This document shows positions 21,601-29,201 of a stretch of 64,000 nt of DNA, one piece after another (position 1 is the stretch's first letter; each line of letters opens with the position of its first letter). The DNA comes from Sipunculus nudus (Eukaryota > Annelida > Sipuncula > Golfingiida > Sipunculidae). Position numbers and translations under genes: made by a program. Under the pieces are notes generated by a model. It was not told the DNA's origin. It saw only the letters and a list, made by a program, of their open reading frames with translations, and searched no databases. The stretch is taken from the NCBI GenBank assembly GCA_026874595.1, contig CM049306.1:47990019-48054018 (forward strand). The letters run 5' to 3'.

Positions 21601-24243
21601 CCTGAGTCTAATTAGGTAGCTTAAGTTAAAATATTTAAAATAATTCAGTTAGGTGGCTTTATCATGGATTTCATTGTTCAAATACTCAAGAATACCTTGG
21701 GCACTGGTCTTCCTGATAATAAAGAATCTCTCATACATCATAAAGACAGCTTCTTTTTAACGGCAGGTGAGACTGGTTTTACATGAGGCCCAAACCATTT
21801 TTTATGAAATTTTAGTACTATTGTCAGTAAATGTGAACTATCAAGTTGGACAGTTATAAATGGACTTGCATGTGAAATGATATTAGATTACCTTAATATA
21901 AGCCCTGATAACCTAAATTGAATCATGCTTTGTTTGGTTGTTATTGAGAGTATGTACATTAACTGTACATTGTTGTTTTTGTAATGCAGGATTCACCGTC
22001 CAACAAGTTGTTGTTTGCAAAGGACATTCCAAGGTACAAGGACTGGATCCTGAAATTTTACAAGTATGTCCAAGATATGCCCCCGGTCAGTGATCAGGAG
22101 ATCCACAAGGTCATGAAAGACCTCTCCAAGGTAAGTCATCAATGGATCTCAATTTCATTAATAACAAAACTTGTATATACAAAGTGGCTATGTACATTTT
22201 TCAGGAGCGGTTTTTGTCTGAGTGTTAATTTGCACAGTTGTTTCATACAGCCTTTTTCAATCAGTAGTGAATGAAATATTAAGTGAATATAAATAAACAG
22301 ATGTTTTTCTAATCTTACTGTTTGTAAAAATGCAGATATACAAACAGCCACTTGTAGCCTGTTAATTTTCAATAGATTTGAAAATGTTGCCTAGTTCTCT
22401 TGAACACCTTTTTAGCCCTCAGCCCTTAGGCTGATGGGCTATTGTCGTCACCCAAGCTTTCCGTCCGTCCGTCCTGCGTCCGTTAACTTTTACCTTGTGA
22501 GCGGGATATCTTGAAAAGGATTCACCGTCAGAATTTTATTTCTTCGGTAAAGATGTATATCGACAAAATCTCGGATGTTCGCAGATGGGTGACCTTGACC
22601 TATTTTTCTACATTTTAGAGCTGATTATAGAAAAACACTTAGATGCTTATTACTCAGGAACCATTTGGTGGATTTTCACAAAACTTACTATGATTATTGG
22701 GACTGATAGTCTGTACCTGCTATACAAGTTTGGTGGTGCCACCTACAATTTCTGATTGTTAATGAATTTTTATCGGATTTTTCAACTTTGGGCTTGTGAG
22801 CGGGATATCTCGAAAAGGATTCACCATAAGAATTTTATTTTTTTGGTGAAGATGTATATTGACAAAATCCCGGTCGAGTTCGAAGATAGGTGACCTTGAC
22901 CTATTTTTCTACGTTTTAGAGCTGATTATAGAAAAAACATTTAGAAGCTTATTTCTCAGGAACCATTGGATGGATTTTCACAATACTTACTATGATCATA
23001 GGGACTGATGGTCTGTAACTGCTGCACAAGTTTGGGGGCACCACCTGCAATTTCTTGAATTTTTCTTGGATTTTTCAACTTTGGCCTTGTGAGTGGTATT
23101 TCTCTAAAAGGATTCACAATAGGAATTTTATTTCTTTGGTGAAGATGTATATCAACAAAAATCTCGTTCATGTTCAAAGATGGGTGACCTTGACCTACTT
23201 TTCAAGGTCACAGAGCTTATAATAGAATAAAACTTAGCTTTTTTTTCAGGAAGCATTTGGTGGATTGTTATAAATCATGGTACATACCTCTCCATTTTAA
23301 ATTTATAACTGAGACATGTACAGATATACATCCATGTGAGAACAGATATTTAGTACTTGTTACTGTTACCACCTCTAAACACTGTTCTTTTGGCTGAGGG
23401 CTTTTGTCAGCTTCTGCTGATATTCTTGTTATCCTTGAATTCCTAGTCTGAAGATGGAATACAGAACATTTCAGATGCGTTAGTTCTAAAAATATATATT
23501 ACAGAAACATTTTGTTTGAGAGCTCATTTATCAGTTTGCTCCTGGTAACTGAATGTTTATTTTTCAGCATTATGTAGCAGACCTGAACAGCAGTGTGGCC
23601 CTGAGGGAGCTGTTCAAGTATGCACATCAGTACAGGTTTGAGGTAGGTCACTGTGTTACAGTTTCTAATGCATTAGCAAATGTACCATCTATCTTGGTGC
23701 CAGGAAATGGGTTGAAAAGGAATCTAGTCTTCCATTCACAAAAATCTGTATAATAAACTTGATATTAAATATGTGCACATTAGATGGGTTTTTCTTTGTA
23801 TAGGTTAGATTTATAAACTTTCTAGAATGTGCTTAATCAGTGTTTTCTTTTAAGTCACTAATATTAATTTTTGACTAATTAAAAAAAATCACTGATTTAC
23901 AGTGTTGCAGTTGTTCTTTTAGTTGACCATATCATGCTTATTTATTACAGTGTTTCCATTATTTTCAGTGCCAGAGATGCCTCATGCTTCCGTTGGTTGC
24001 TTTCCTTTTTTGATACTATAAACTTTACTTCTGATAGGTTGTTCTGGAGTTTATTTCAGTTCTTTAATTATAATTAATATATCAAATAATGTTCTTTTAT
24101 ATTTACAGCTTCTTTCAGCGTTAGATGAGGACCCATCAGCAAAAAGGCTCCATCTACGTGAACGCTTTGAGCAGGTGAACTCCGCTATGAACCGGCCGCC
24201 TGTTATAGAGGATTATATAGAAGGTATCAGCGAGAAGTTGTAG
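521..24243 (+). CDS. Plexin-B-like semaphorin receptor, 26 exons, 5' end missing
   Basis: Single-pass receptor for semaphorins; plexins signal through a cytoplasmic GAP for Rap/Ras-type GTPases and bind Rho-family GTPases. Coding exons join 521-628, 1032-1125, 1374-1588, 2075-2223, 2469-2565, 4190-4338, 4738-4911, 7005-7101, 7505-7759, 8149-8307, 9534-9771, 10291-10436, 11041-11171, 12161-12220, 12594-12668, 13108-13174, 14953-15099, 16651-16804, 17424-17600, 18242-18324, 19149-19232, 19723-19883, 20601-20748, 21990-22130, 23568-23642 and 24109-24243. The frame stays open for 1172 codons with GT-AG borders throughout. Visible order (residues of this fragment): PSI 86-132, IPT repeats about 140-500, transmembrane about 526-547, juxtamembrane coil, GAP first half to about 787, Rho-binding domain about 788-900, GAP second half to about 1128. 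B-type wording includes [34 protein letters not shown] and [11 protein letters not shown]. The sema domain is upstream of the window. Class B rather than A is judged by remembered similarity, not by alignment. Confidence 0.95.
1032..1125 (+). CDS. Plexin exon 2, ectodomain
   Basis: Acceptor tttccctgcag, donor GAAG|gtttgt; leaves phase 1, residues 37-67. Reads [18 protein letters not shown], a beta-strand-rich stretch with a tryptophan matching the LxVxW pattern seen before the third PSI domain of plexins. Confidence 0.82.
1374..1588 (+). CDS. Plexin exon 3, PSI domain
   Basis: Acceptor atcatcattcag, donor AAG|gtgagt; phase 1 to 0, residues 68-139. Carries a complete PSI (plexin-semaphorin-integrin) module: cysteines at fragment residues 86, 93, 96, 108, 111, 115, 121 and 132, with the typical YKC...C..CL and C.YC...C spacing. 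Eight cysteines is the usual PSI count. Confidence 0.92.
2075..2223 (+). CDS. Plexin exon 4, first IPT/TIG repeat start
   Basis: Acceptor tgtttccag, donor AGAAG|gtagtt; phase 0 to 2, residues 140-188. Opens with [20 protein letters not shown], the standard IPT opening (P..G...GGT.vtI.G..L), followed by VAGQQCDV. Length is 149 nt, the same as exon 6. Confidence 0.93.
2469..2565 (+). CDS. Plexin exon 5, first IPT repeat end
   Basis: Acceptor aatttcag, donor AAA|gtaagt; phase 2 to 0, residues 189-221. IVCQVPTS then [10 protein letters not shown] are the last strands of an IPT fold, including the conserved cysteine that pairs with the one in exon 4. Confidence 0.92.
2610..3839. mobile_element. 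TA-flanked non-autonomous DNA transposon in plexin intron 5
   Basis: The two ends are inverted repeats: CAGTGGAACCC from 2612 and its complement GGGTTCCACTG ending at 3837, each flanked by TA (2610-2611 and 3838-3839). Inside the ends, related blocks on gtggtcgtaatt recur in both orientations. TA duplication plus a CAGTGGAACC-type end suits the Tc1/mariner/pogo superfamily. No transposase ORF is visible in the 1.2 kb, so it would need an enzyme in trans. Confidence 0.7.
4190..4338 (+). CDS. Plexin exon 6, second IPT repeat start
   Basis: Acceptor tttgttgcag, donor ACAC|gtaggt; phase 0 to 2, residues 222-270. Begins [20 protein letters not shown], the IPT opening, and ends [11 protein letters not shown]. 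Same length and phases as exon 4. Confidence 0.93.
4738..4911 (+). CDS. Plexin exon 7, second IPT end and third IPT start
   Basis: Acceptor tatctttcag, donor AAAGG|gtaagt; phase 2 to 2, residues 271-328. ALQCRTRN gives the closing IPT cysteine; [19 protein letters not shown] is the link into the next repeat, with no intron at the repeat boundary. Confidence 0.92.
5173..6848 (+). mobile_element. Helitron/Helentron-like element, family A, in plexin intron 7
   Basis: Starts with a hairpin (5173-5201, ATGCCCCCGCCAC / GTGGCCGGGGCAT, one mismatch). Continues with about six tandem units of about 179 bp, anchored on gcaatgcctgcagatattgg at 5284, 5463, 5641, 5820, 6473 and 6652. Ends with a short hairpin GTGTC-attcc-GACAC and CTAG at 6845-6848, followed by T. 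A 3' hairpin before CTRR is the Helitron hallmark; a tandem-unit core with hairpin ends resembles pearl/Helentron-type elements of bivalves. No Rep-helicase is present, so it is non-autonomous. Confidence 0.65.
5996..6461 (+). mobile_element. Helitron-like element, family B, nested in family A
   Basis: Interrupts a family A unit. Head: gcctcagctcagaggctcatgatgggctattgtcatcacccaag, then a CCGTCCGTCTGTCTGTCC microsatellite. Body: gagcgggatatctc, gattcactgttgg and gtgaccttgacctattttt blocks shared with the copy at 22414-23428. Tail: tatcagcttttgg-taatatt-CTAG at 6458-6461, after which the family A sequence resumes. Confidence 0.6.
7005..7101 (+). CDS. Plexin exon 8, third IPT repeat middle
   Basis: Acceptor ctaattttag, donor GAG|gtgagc; phase 2 to 0, residues 329-361. 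[20 protein letters not shown] is the G..l.I.G..Ld motif of plexin IPT repeats. Lies just after the nested Helitron-like elements of intron 7. Confidence 0.9.
7505..7759 (+). CDS. Plexin exon 9, third IPT end with furin-like site
   Basis: Acceptor cacttgtcag, donor GAT|gtgagt; phase 0 to 0, residues 362-446. [19 protein letters not shown] closes the IPT repeat. It is followed by [11 protein letters not shown], where RQKR (nt 7568-7579, residues 383-386) fits the proprotein convertase rule R-X-[KR]-R. The exon ends in the opening strands of the next IPT-like module ([17 protein letters not shown]). Confidence 0.92.
8149..8307 (+). CDS. Plexin exon 10, last IPT-like module
   Basis: Acceptor ttctccacag, donor AAG|gtgagt; phase 0 to 0, residues 447-499. 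[20 protein letters not shown] and ILCAPP match the last IPT repeat of plexins, with two cysteines. The final 22 coding bases and the donor recur about every 90 bases in the following intron. Confidence 0.9.
8285..9000 (+). repeat. Tandem copies of the exon 10 donor region
   Basis: The real exon end, aaagaactgcctcaggttaag|gtgagt at 8307/8308, is echoed with ggtgag-type sites near 8397, 8487, 8573, 8659 (agatgagt), 8838 (agatgagt) and 8933. The first intervals are 90, 90, 86 and 86 bases. Each unit also repeats aaatccatatagacagcaga and acaaaagaaagcaag. The last copy (8921-8940) is nearly exact, gcaaagaactgcctcaagttaaggtgag. The series therefore spans coding sequence plus intron. Confidence 0.9.
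9534..9771 (+). CDS. Plexin exon 11, transmembrane helix and juxtamembrane coil
   Basis: Acceptor ttacctgcag, donor CAGG|gtaaat; phase 0 to 1, residues 500-578. A hydrophobic run [20 protein letters not shown] (about residues 528-547) is followed by the stop-transfer KRR and by a charged helix [20 protein letters not shown], the juxtamembrane coiled coil known from plexins. The GVGGG start suggests a glycine-rich helix-packing face. Confidence 0.95.
10291..10436 (+). CDS. Plexin exon 12, start of cytoplasmic GAP domain
   Basis: Acceptor ttttttacag, donor CAG|gtcagt; phase 1 to 0, residues 579-627. Encodes [20 protein letters not shown] then [15 protein letters not shown] and DHPVL, the highly conserved juxtamembrane/GAP entry block of all plexins. 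Confidence 0.97.
10640..11049 (+). repeat. 214-bp tandem duplication including the exon 13 acceptor
   Basis: The block around tagaatgaaaatg, ctgt...tatgtgt, cctttg and ctcattataaca occurs twice, with cattataaca at 10816 and again at 11030. The second copy supplies the real acceptor cattataacag|aatgctaag. In the first copy the site reads cattataacaaaatgctaa, so the AG is lost. Confidence 0.8.
11041..11171 (+). CDS. Plexin exon 13, GAP domain
   Basis: Acceptor cattataacag, donor ACAG|gtatgt; phase 0 to 2, residues 628-670. [20 protein letters not shown] matches the LxNxKxFLxxFIxTLE block. A diverged copy of this acceptor region sits 214 bases upstream. Confidence 0.95.
12161..12220 (+). CDS. 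Plexin exon 14, GAP domain
   Basis: Acceptor ttactttcag, donor CAGA|gtaagt; phase 2 to 2, only 60 nt, residues 671-690 ([19 protein letters not shown]). Short internal exon of the GAP helical bundle; corresponds to VASLLxxxLxxKLEY in other plexins. Confidence 0.94.
12391..12521 (+). repeat. Three-copy repeat of about 40 bp before exon 15
   Basis: Units built on cataagatttttatggttttcatagttagctatca, with tggttttcat at 12411 and 12451 and tggtttcat at 12490. It lies in intron 14, shortly upstream of the exon 15 acceptor. Confidence 0.75.
12594..12668 (+). CDS. Plexin exon 15, GAP domain with first catalytic arginine
   Basis: Acceptor gtttatttttcag, donor AGAAG|gtaagt; phase 2 to 2, residues 691-715. 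Ends NPKLMLR; with the split codon completed in exon 16 this gives LMLRRTES. The RR pair aligns with the paired arginines needed for plexin GAP activity. Confidence 0.95.
13108..13174 (+). CDS. Plexin exon 16, GAP domain
   Basis: Acceptor ttgtatgcag, donor AAG|gtaaga; phase 2 to 0, residues 716-738 ([20 protein letters not shown]). Very close to the vertebrate plexin-B wording ETVVEKLLTNW. Confidence 0.95.
14953..15099 (+). CDS. Plexin exon 17, GAP to Rho-binding domain junction
   Basis: Acceptor attttttacag, donor CTG|gtgagt; phase 0 to 0, residues 739-787. [20 protein letters not shown] and [12 protein letters not shown] are the conserved end of the first GAP half before the inserted Rho-GTPase-binding domain. 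Confidence 0.96.
16651..16804 (+). CDS. Plexin exon 18, Rho-GTPase-binding domain
   Basis: Acceptor gtttgttgtag, donor TTAG|gtaggt; phase 0 to 1, residues 788-838. VKVLDCDTI-type strand ([20 protein letters not shown]) is the ubiquitin-like core of the plexin Rho-binding domain, which binds Rac/Rnd-family GTPases in studied plexins. A 16-G run begins six bases into the intron. Confidence 0.95.
16811..16826 (+). repeat. G16 tract at the exon 18 donor
   Basis: A run of 16 G immediately follows the donor gtaggt (16805-16810) of the Rho-binding-domain exon. Runs of G just inside a donor are known to act as intronic splicing enhancers in animals. The length may be uncertain in assembly. Confidence 0.85.
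17424..17600 (+). CDS. Plexin exon 19, Rho-GTPase-binding domain end
   Basis: Acceptor gactttgacag, donor AATG|gtgagt; phase 1 to 1, residues 839-897. [40 protein letters not shown] and LVLKP are the later strands of the Rho-binding domain and its exit loop. Confidence 0.95.
18242..18324 (+). CDS. Plexin exon 20, linker back into GAP domain
   Basis: Acceptor ttattgcag, donor CTT|gtaagt; phase 1 to 0, residues 898-925. Variable linker ending [12 protein letters not shown], where WHL is the conserved re-entry to the GAP. The alternative frame of this exon is also open but does not give WHL; phase from both neighbours fixes the frame used here. Confidence 0.88.
19149..19232 (+). CDS. Plexin exon 21, GAP second half
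   Basis: Acceptor tctcttccag, donor AAG|gtaggt; phase 0 to 0, residues 926-953. [15 protein letters not shown] is near identical to the invariant plexin block preceding GTLQKF. Confidence 0.95.
19723..19883 (+). CDS. Plexin exon 22, GAP second half
   Basis: Acceptor cattttccag, donor AATAG|gtaaaa; phase 0 to 2, residues 954-1006. [34 protein letters not shown] and VVHTWKSN are all signature plexin blocks. Confidence 0.97.
20279..20299 (+). repeat. AT microsatellite in plexin intron 22
   Basis: Uninterrupted TATATA run. Nothing else of note in the 717-bp intron apart from general AT richness. Confidence 0.8.
20601..20748 (+). CDS. Plexin exon 23, GAP with second catalytic arginine region
   Basis: Acceptor taatttacag, donor AAG|gtaggc; phase 2 to 0, residues 1007-1056. 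[20 protein letters not shown] carries the PLRFW arginine (residue 1011), the third conserved catalytic arginine. [14 protein letters not shown] and DHKLGK follow. Confidence 0.97.
20856..21030. repeat. Probable fragment of a CAGTGGA-type repeat in intron 23
   Basis: Contains a series of similar phrases: ggtgcctctctttacagggcacc, ctgtattaagggcacctcct, tgagggcacgtctctattgaaggca and gggggctctactgta. The pattern is that of a degenerate interspersed repeat with a tactgta-type end, but I could not define its partner end. Confidence 0.35.
21990..22130 (+). CDS. Plexin exon 24, GAP C-terminal part
   Basis: Acceptor tttgtaatgcag, donor AAG|gtaagt; phase 0 to 0, residues 1057-1103. [20 protein letters not shown] and [12 protein letters not shown] match the conserved DSP.NKLL.A.DIP.YK block. 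Confidence 0.97.
22414..23428 (+). mobile_element. Helitron-like element, family B, in plexin intron 24
   Basis: Head agccctcagcccttaggctgatgggctattgtcgtcacccaag, followed by ccgtccgtccgtcc. The core has about three tandem units on ttgtgagcgggatatctcg, aaggattcacc, aattttatttctt, gatgtatatcgacaaaatc and gtgaccttgacctatttttc. Near the end GGCTGAGGGCT (23392-23402) is the inverted complement of AGCCCTCAGCC (22414-22424). The tail has a TCAGC-ttct-GCTGA hairpin, then tattCTTG. The architecture matches the copy at 5996-6461. No protein coding capacity is visible. Confidence 0.65.
23568..23642 (+). CDS. Plexin exon 25, GAP end
   Basis: Acceptor attttcag, donor GAG|gtaggt; phase 0 to 0, residues 1104-1128. 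[16 protein letters not shown] resembles plexin-B VALHELYKYINKY. This exon follows the Helitron-like element of intron 24. Confidence 0.95.
24109..24243 (+). CDS. Plexin exon 26, C-terminal exon with stop
   Basis: Acceptor atatttacag; residues 1129-1172 then TAG at 24241-24243. [20 protein letters not shown] is the usual last helix. It is followed by a tail ([15 protein letters not shown]) that does not end in the VTDL PDZ ligand typical of vertebrate plexin-B. Confidence 0.94.
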   Translation, partial: LLSALDEDPSAKRLHLRERFEQVNSAMNRPPVIEDYIEGISEKL

Positions 24244-24953
24244 CCATTTGATGGTATCTGACAGAATAAGATCTGGCAGAATAATGTTTCAGTTGGCTAA
24301 ACCATTGCAGATAACATGTATTTATGAGTATGATATTGTTTTATCAACAGCAATGTTGTTATTTTAAATGAAAAAAAATGTGATAAATGAAATGTTTGAA
24401 ACTAAGAATTGTGAATGACAAAGTTCATATTTACACCTGGTGGGGAACAGAAGTACTACATTTAGATTTTTTCCCTGCACAGCACAAGGATTTAGGGTCT
24501 ACAGTCAGAAAAAGAGAAGTGAATATTGTCAGTTTCATATTGTCTGAAACTGATGCCAATTGTACTGCTGTGTGATTTTGCTGAATGTAGTTTCTGTGTC
24601 CTGTGCCAGATGGCGCTAGTGTCTTGGACTAGTTTTCCATCACATACACCAATACATGCTGTATACAAAGGTGCTACTGTTTTCCTTCCTGCAAATATGC
24701 TACAAGACTTTATAAATATTGATTCTGATGCATCAGTTAAACATTATGCATTACCCTGTACTTATCAGACAAGTTATATGAATATGAATACATATATATG
24801 TTAAAGGGTCATATCCTGGTTTCACAAACATGAATGTACGTGTGAGAATTTATCTAATAAAAAAACGCACAAGTTTCCATTGATATATGTCTGGTCATTT
24901 TAGGAAAATAGCATGTTTTCTTTTTTTATAGGGTCCTTAAGTGTTGTCTGCTT

Positions 24954-24959
24954 AATAAA
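24954..24959 (+). terminator. Proximal poly(A) signal of plexin
   Basis: AATAAA followed within 25-45 bases by the GT-rich stretch ggtgtgtttgtgtgt, the expected downstream element. Would give a 3'UTR of about 730 nt. Confidence 0.6.
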
Positions 24960-26934
24960 GTTTGATAAATCTGTGCATTTAGGTGTGTTTGTGTGTATAA
25001 TAAGGTATTCATGCATATTGTTAGCAATATCACCAGTATATCATTGCTTAGAATAATTACTGATTGAATACCTATTAGCATCATGTACATTACCTCTAAG
25101 GAGTTTTGCATTATATAAGCTACACACCTAAAATATCAGAGACAGGCTTATCTGCTCTGTTATTCACAGGGTTTAAATGTACAACACTTGCCTGTGTAAT
25201 GGTAAATTTTTATACTCTTTTATACATAAAAGCTGTACAATTTTTATTACAAACAACATTTGTAATTAAACTGTTATCTTAATGGTCATCAAATGAACGT
25301 TTGTGGTCAGTTGATATAGTAATACGATATTAAATGGACTAAAATTATTCTCTTTTAAGAGGAACTGGTGGAACATTGTAATATTTTCCACTTAAACTTT
25401 GTAACTTTGGAACCCCTCCCAAAAAAAAAAAAAAAAACCCTGGCCCCAACCAGCAACAAGATTTGTACCTTTCAGGCTTATTTTGGGCAAGATGACTTTC
25501 AAAGTCATTGTAACCCTTTTGTATAAAATGTTACATTTAGAAAATTTTAGTGTCATTTTATCTTTATTTATTAACATTTTTATACAGATTAGGTGATCTA
25601 AGGACTTGTAGTCTAAAATCTTACACAAAATGTGATTGGAACATGCAAGGAAATTTTAATAACATTTGTGTCAGTGGTCAATGTATATTTAGCACAGTTT
25701 TAATCAGTGGGTTTTAGGCAACATCTATAGAAATTTGAGCAACATGTATTATAATTATAAAGTTATTACACAGCATTAGCTTTGGCTGGCATTGATAATA
25801 AAAATTATCAGGTGACATCTGAGTTCCATCTAACATGCCTATATGGTATGTGCATATTTTAGTTTTACAGTGGTTTTCCAGCTGTTAAAACCCATGTATT
25901 AGCTGAAATCCTCTTTACTATTTTAATGGAGCTCTAGCTGATTTTAACTGGTGCTGACATCATTTTATGTTGGCTTTATTGTAGTGTTTCTTAATGTTTT
26001 ATAAGCTGAAGCAGCAAAAAGAATGCCTCCATGTTTTCAGTTATTTTAAATCATTTAATTATCATTTCTAACAGATTGAAACAAATGTCTGCACCTTATT
26101 TTATCTTCATTTATACATATGCAGGCACATTTTATGAACATTTTCTTTTCAGTTTGGGTTCAGGAGGAAAGATCCTGGTATTAGTATTATGTGGTGCAGT
26201 AAGGCAGGTATTTAAAATGTATTTCCATGTGTGGATTTTAAAAAAGTTCAGGCATGAGTCAGATGTGCTGTTTTTTTGTTTAAGAATGTGCAGACTTGCA
26301 ACCAGATATTTGGTAAAATCCTAACTTTTATTGTATTGTGGTGAATGCTGTAAAGCTAAGGGCACCAGTCTGTTTATGTTAGTGTTTCCATGTTATTGGT
26401 CTGCTAAACTTGTCCTCAAAATGGGGCCTGGCTGTAACACACACATTAGGTTCAGATACTTTATTGTAACCTGTTGTAAATGTGTATGCTTAATTGAGTT
26501 TTAATGACTGTGTATCTATTCCTGAATGGAGATACAGATAGGTTTGTTGCCTGTTATGTGCCAAAACGGCAGTTGTCAAACACAGGATAAGAACAGCTGT
26601 CTGTAGGAGTCATTGAGTGTGCAGCTCATTTCCATGTCTGTATATTATTGTTCATTCATTTTTCATGCACTGATCTTTAAATGTTGACAAACACTCACAC
26701 ATAACCAGCATGCTGTATTCAGGTTGTATGCTTAGTTTCACAATGTAATTCTTGGACTAGTGCAATGCATTTCTTCACTTGTAAGTTTATAGGCTTAAAC
26801 AAGAAAGTGTAAATAATTCAGTTGTCACAAAATGTGCTCAACAGTGTATATGATGGAAAGAGCTGTGTTTTGTGAGTTATTTGTGATGTAATATGGTTAC
26901 ATACATATGGTATTTTTATACGAGTTGTAAATAG

Positions 26935-26940
26935 AATAAA
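26935..26940 (+). terminator. Distal poly(A) signal of plexin
   Basis: AATAAA in tagaataaagtttatt, followed by ctctgtttgtgcttcagttttt, a GT/T-rich downstream element. Would give a 3'UTR of about 2.7 kb. Confidence 0.55.
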
Positions 26941-27942
26941 GTTTATTATTTGAACATGAAAGCTCTGTTTGTGCTTCAGTTTTTGCACATCCATGAATGA
27001 TTCTTTTTATGCTTATAAGGAACAGTAAATTTGAACCTAGACCCACAGAACAACCTGGTATTGTAAAAGCCATTTGTCTTTTAACTGAAAACTGATTAAA
27101 ACCAAAGAACTAAAACGGACTCGAACAGTTTAGGATATAAGAATAACGAAGTATTAAAAAAGTCCAGCATATTTTGGGAGTGTGTGCATGGTTCGGGGTT
27201 GCACGTGAAAACAACTGAGGGACAGTATCTAATATTAGGCACAATTTCTTTTAAAACTGAAGGGGAAAATAATTTTGGGGGGGGGGGGGGTGTTACAAAA
27301 ATACTAATTTAAACAGCAGCCAAACGGAGGGACAGGTGTATCAGACCATGTTAAAAGTATTGTCCGTACATTTGTAAAAAAATATTAAAGGGACCCCATA
27401 GCAGTAGTGCATGGATAATGGTGACCGTTGGTCATATGGCTCCAAATTCAACATACAGTAAGATATCCATTAATTTTCTCAAGAATATAAATACATCCAA
27501 TATACGATTAAGTAAATGCCAGAATTTAGATCAGGAATTTGCAAATTTTTAAGTTATTAGGTTAACTTTAAAACACTACCATACATTTAGCACTACTTGT
27601 GAAAATTGCACTAGCCTGTAATGCTGTACTAAAGATTAACTGTTAAAGTTACAGAGCTCAATTAGAGATTATAATTATTTTTCTTGTTTCTAAATACACC
27701 CTGGAAATCAAGTTAAAATTTTGAAAATTATAGAAATTATAAGTTTTCTTTTATAAACATCAACACAAATACCTGCATTTTAGAAGTGGCCAAAATCTCT
27801 CCCATGATATCCTTGGACTTAATTTTCGTATCATATAGACGTGAATTTAAGAACACAGACTCTGAAATTTTCAAAAGAAGGCCATACTGTATTGTCTGTC
27901 CTGGTGAGTGTATCATACAAGCAAGGTTTCACTGGGGAGCCG

Positions 27943-28176
27943 CCCCCCCCCCCCCCCCCCCCCAAGCTGAGCCACTGTCCACTGCTAGGGAGCGCCATGG
28001 GTCCTAGTAATATGTCCCCCCCCCCCCCCCCCCCGAGTTGATAGCATATCAACGAAAAGGAATGCAACAGTTTCCAAAGTTTAATTGATATGTCAAAGGC
28101 CCCCCTTTTTCAGCCGCCGTACCCATTTTTTTAAGGATTTCAGACCAAATTTTGCGGCCTGGACCCCCCCCCCCCC
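27943..28176. repeat. Three poly-C tracts within 235 bp
   Basis: C21 at 27943-27963, C19 at 28016-28034 and C13 at 28164-28176, separated by ordinary sequence. The complementary strand has three G runs able to form quadruplex structures. Assembly length error is possible. Confidence 0.85.
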
Positions 28177-28935
28177 TTCCCCCTTATTCGTTGGACCCCT
28201 CCTTATCCTTATTGCGAACATTTAATCTACCACCTTGCTCTGACATCAGTTTTATAGATAAAACTTCAAAGATTTATTCTACTGGATAGAATCTATGGGG
28301 CTCCAGTTGGTGGCCTGTTCAGAAACGTGTTGTGGTACAGCATGTTTAGTCTTAATGAATTTTAGATAAAAAAAAAGAAACGGGGTTCATAAATGTGGTG
28401 ATTCACTTATTGAAATTTTTCAGCTTAGATGATATTCTGGTGAATTTCATTATACTATCGATCACTTTCCCATAAACAAAGAAAATAAATTATGAAAGAC
28501 ATAATACATAATTAATAAACGCGAGATAAAAAGATAGAAAGCGAACAAGGATGACTTTCACTCTCGACGGTTGTGTGTTTGACAGTGAATAATGATAAGT
28601 GAGTGAATAATGGCCTGGAACCGAGGTGTAACGACTTTTTCCGTGACAGCTATGCCACCTTAAAAGGCGACCCCTTTTACACCCTGAAGGGAAGTAAACC
28701 CTGAGCTGAAGACGCACTGTGGCTTGCAGCGAGATATTTTTAATGTTCATTTTTTTTTCATGTGTAAAAGCGGCCTAACATCTGATAGGATTTGTGAAAG
28801 TCCTGTTTGTGTAACCTCTGTCTTTGCGCTATGTTGCCTGTTTGTCCCTATTACTTGTACAATGTACCTAATCATATTATGACCAAATGGTTGGGTATCT
28901 CTGACAATCCCAAGTGATAAAATATAGTTTTATAT

Positions 28936-28955
28936 ATCTCTCTCTCTCTCTCTCT

Positions 28956-29024
<69 letters not shown>
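28936..29024. repeat. Compound CT / AT microsatellite
   Basis: A CT run with one CCCC interruption runs directly into an AT run without unique sequence between them. Confidence 0.95.
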
Positions 29025-29027
<3 letters not shown>

Positions 29028-29201
29028 GCTTTCATAAAATTATACTTAAGAAAATGCAGAAAATTAAAGATAAAATATATGGTTTCTTTATTCTAGCCCG
29101 ACGTTGATAGCAAAAATGAGGGGGAAACTTAAGTCTTGACGGTAAAAATTTCGCGTAAAAATTATATATTACAATCTTTTAACAGTCAAGCCGCCAATAT
29201 T

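Larger units (their letters stand above)
24244..26960 (+). other. Plexin 3'UTR, short and long forms
   Basis: Runs from the stop codon to one of two poly(A) signals. The stretch has no interspersed repeat that I recognise and no open frame with coding character, and is uniformly AT-rich as expected for a 3'UTR. A 17-A run with flanking C (about 25410-25440) is the only low-complexity tract. Confidence 0.6.

Noticed and set aside
27786-28067. Open frames rich in proline or glycine
   Set aside because: Translations of poly-C and poly-G runs.
28936-29024. CRISPR-like or regulatory array
   Set aside because: Simple CT/AT microsatellite; no spacers.
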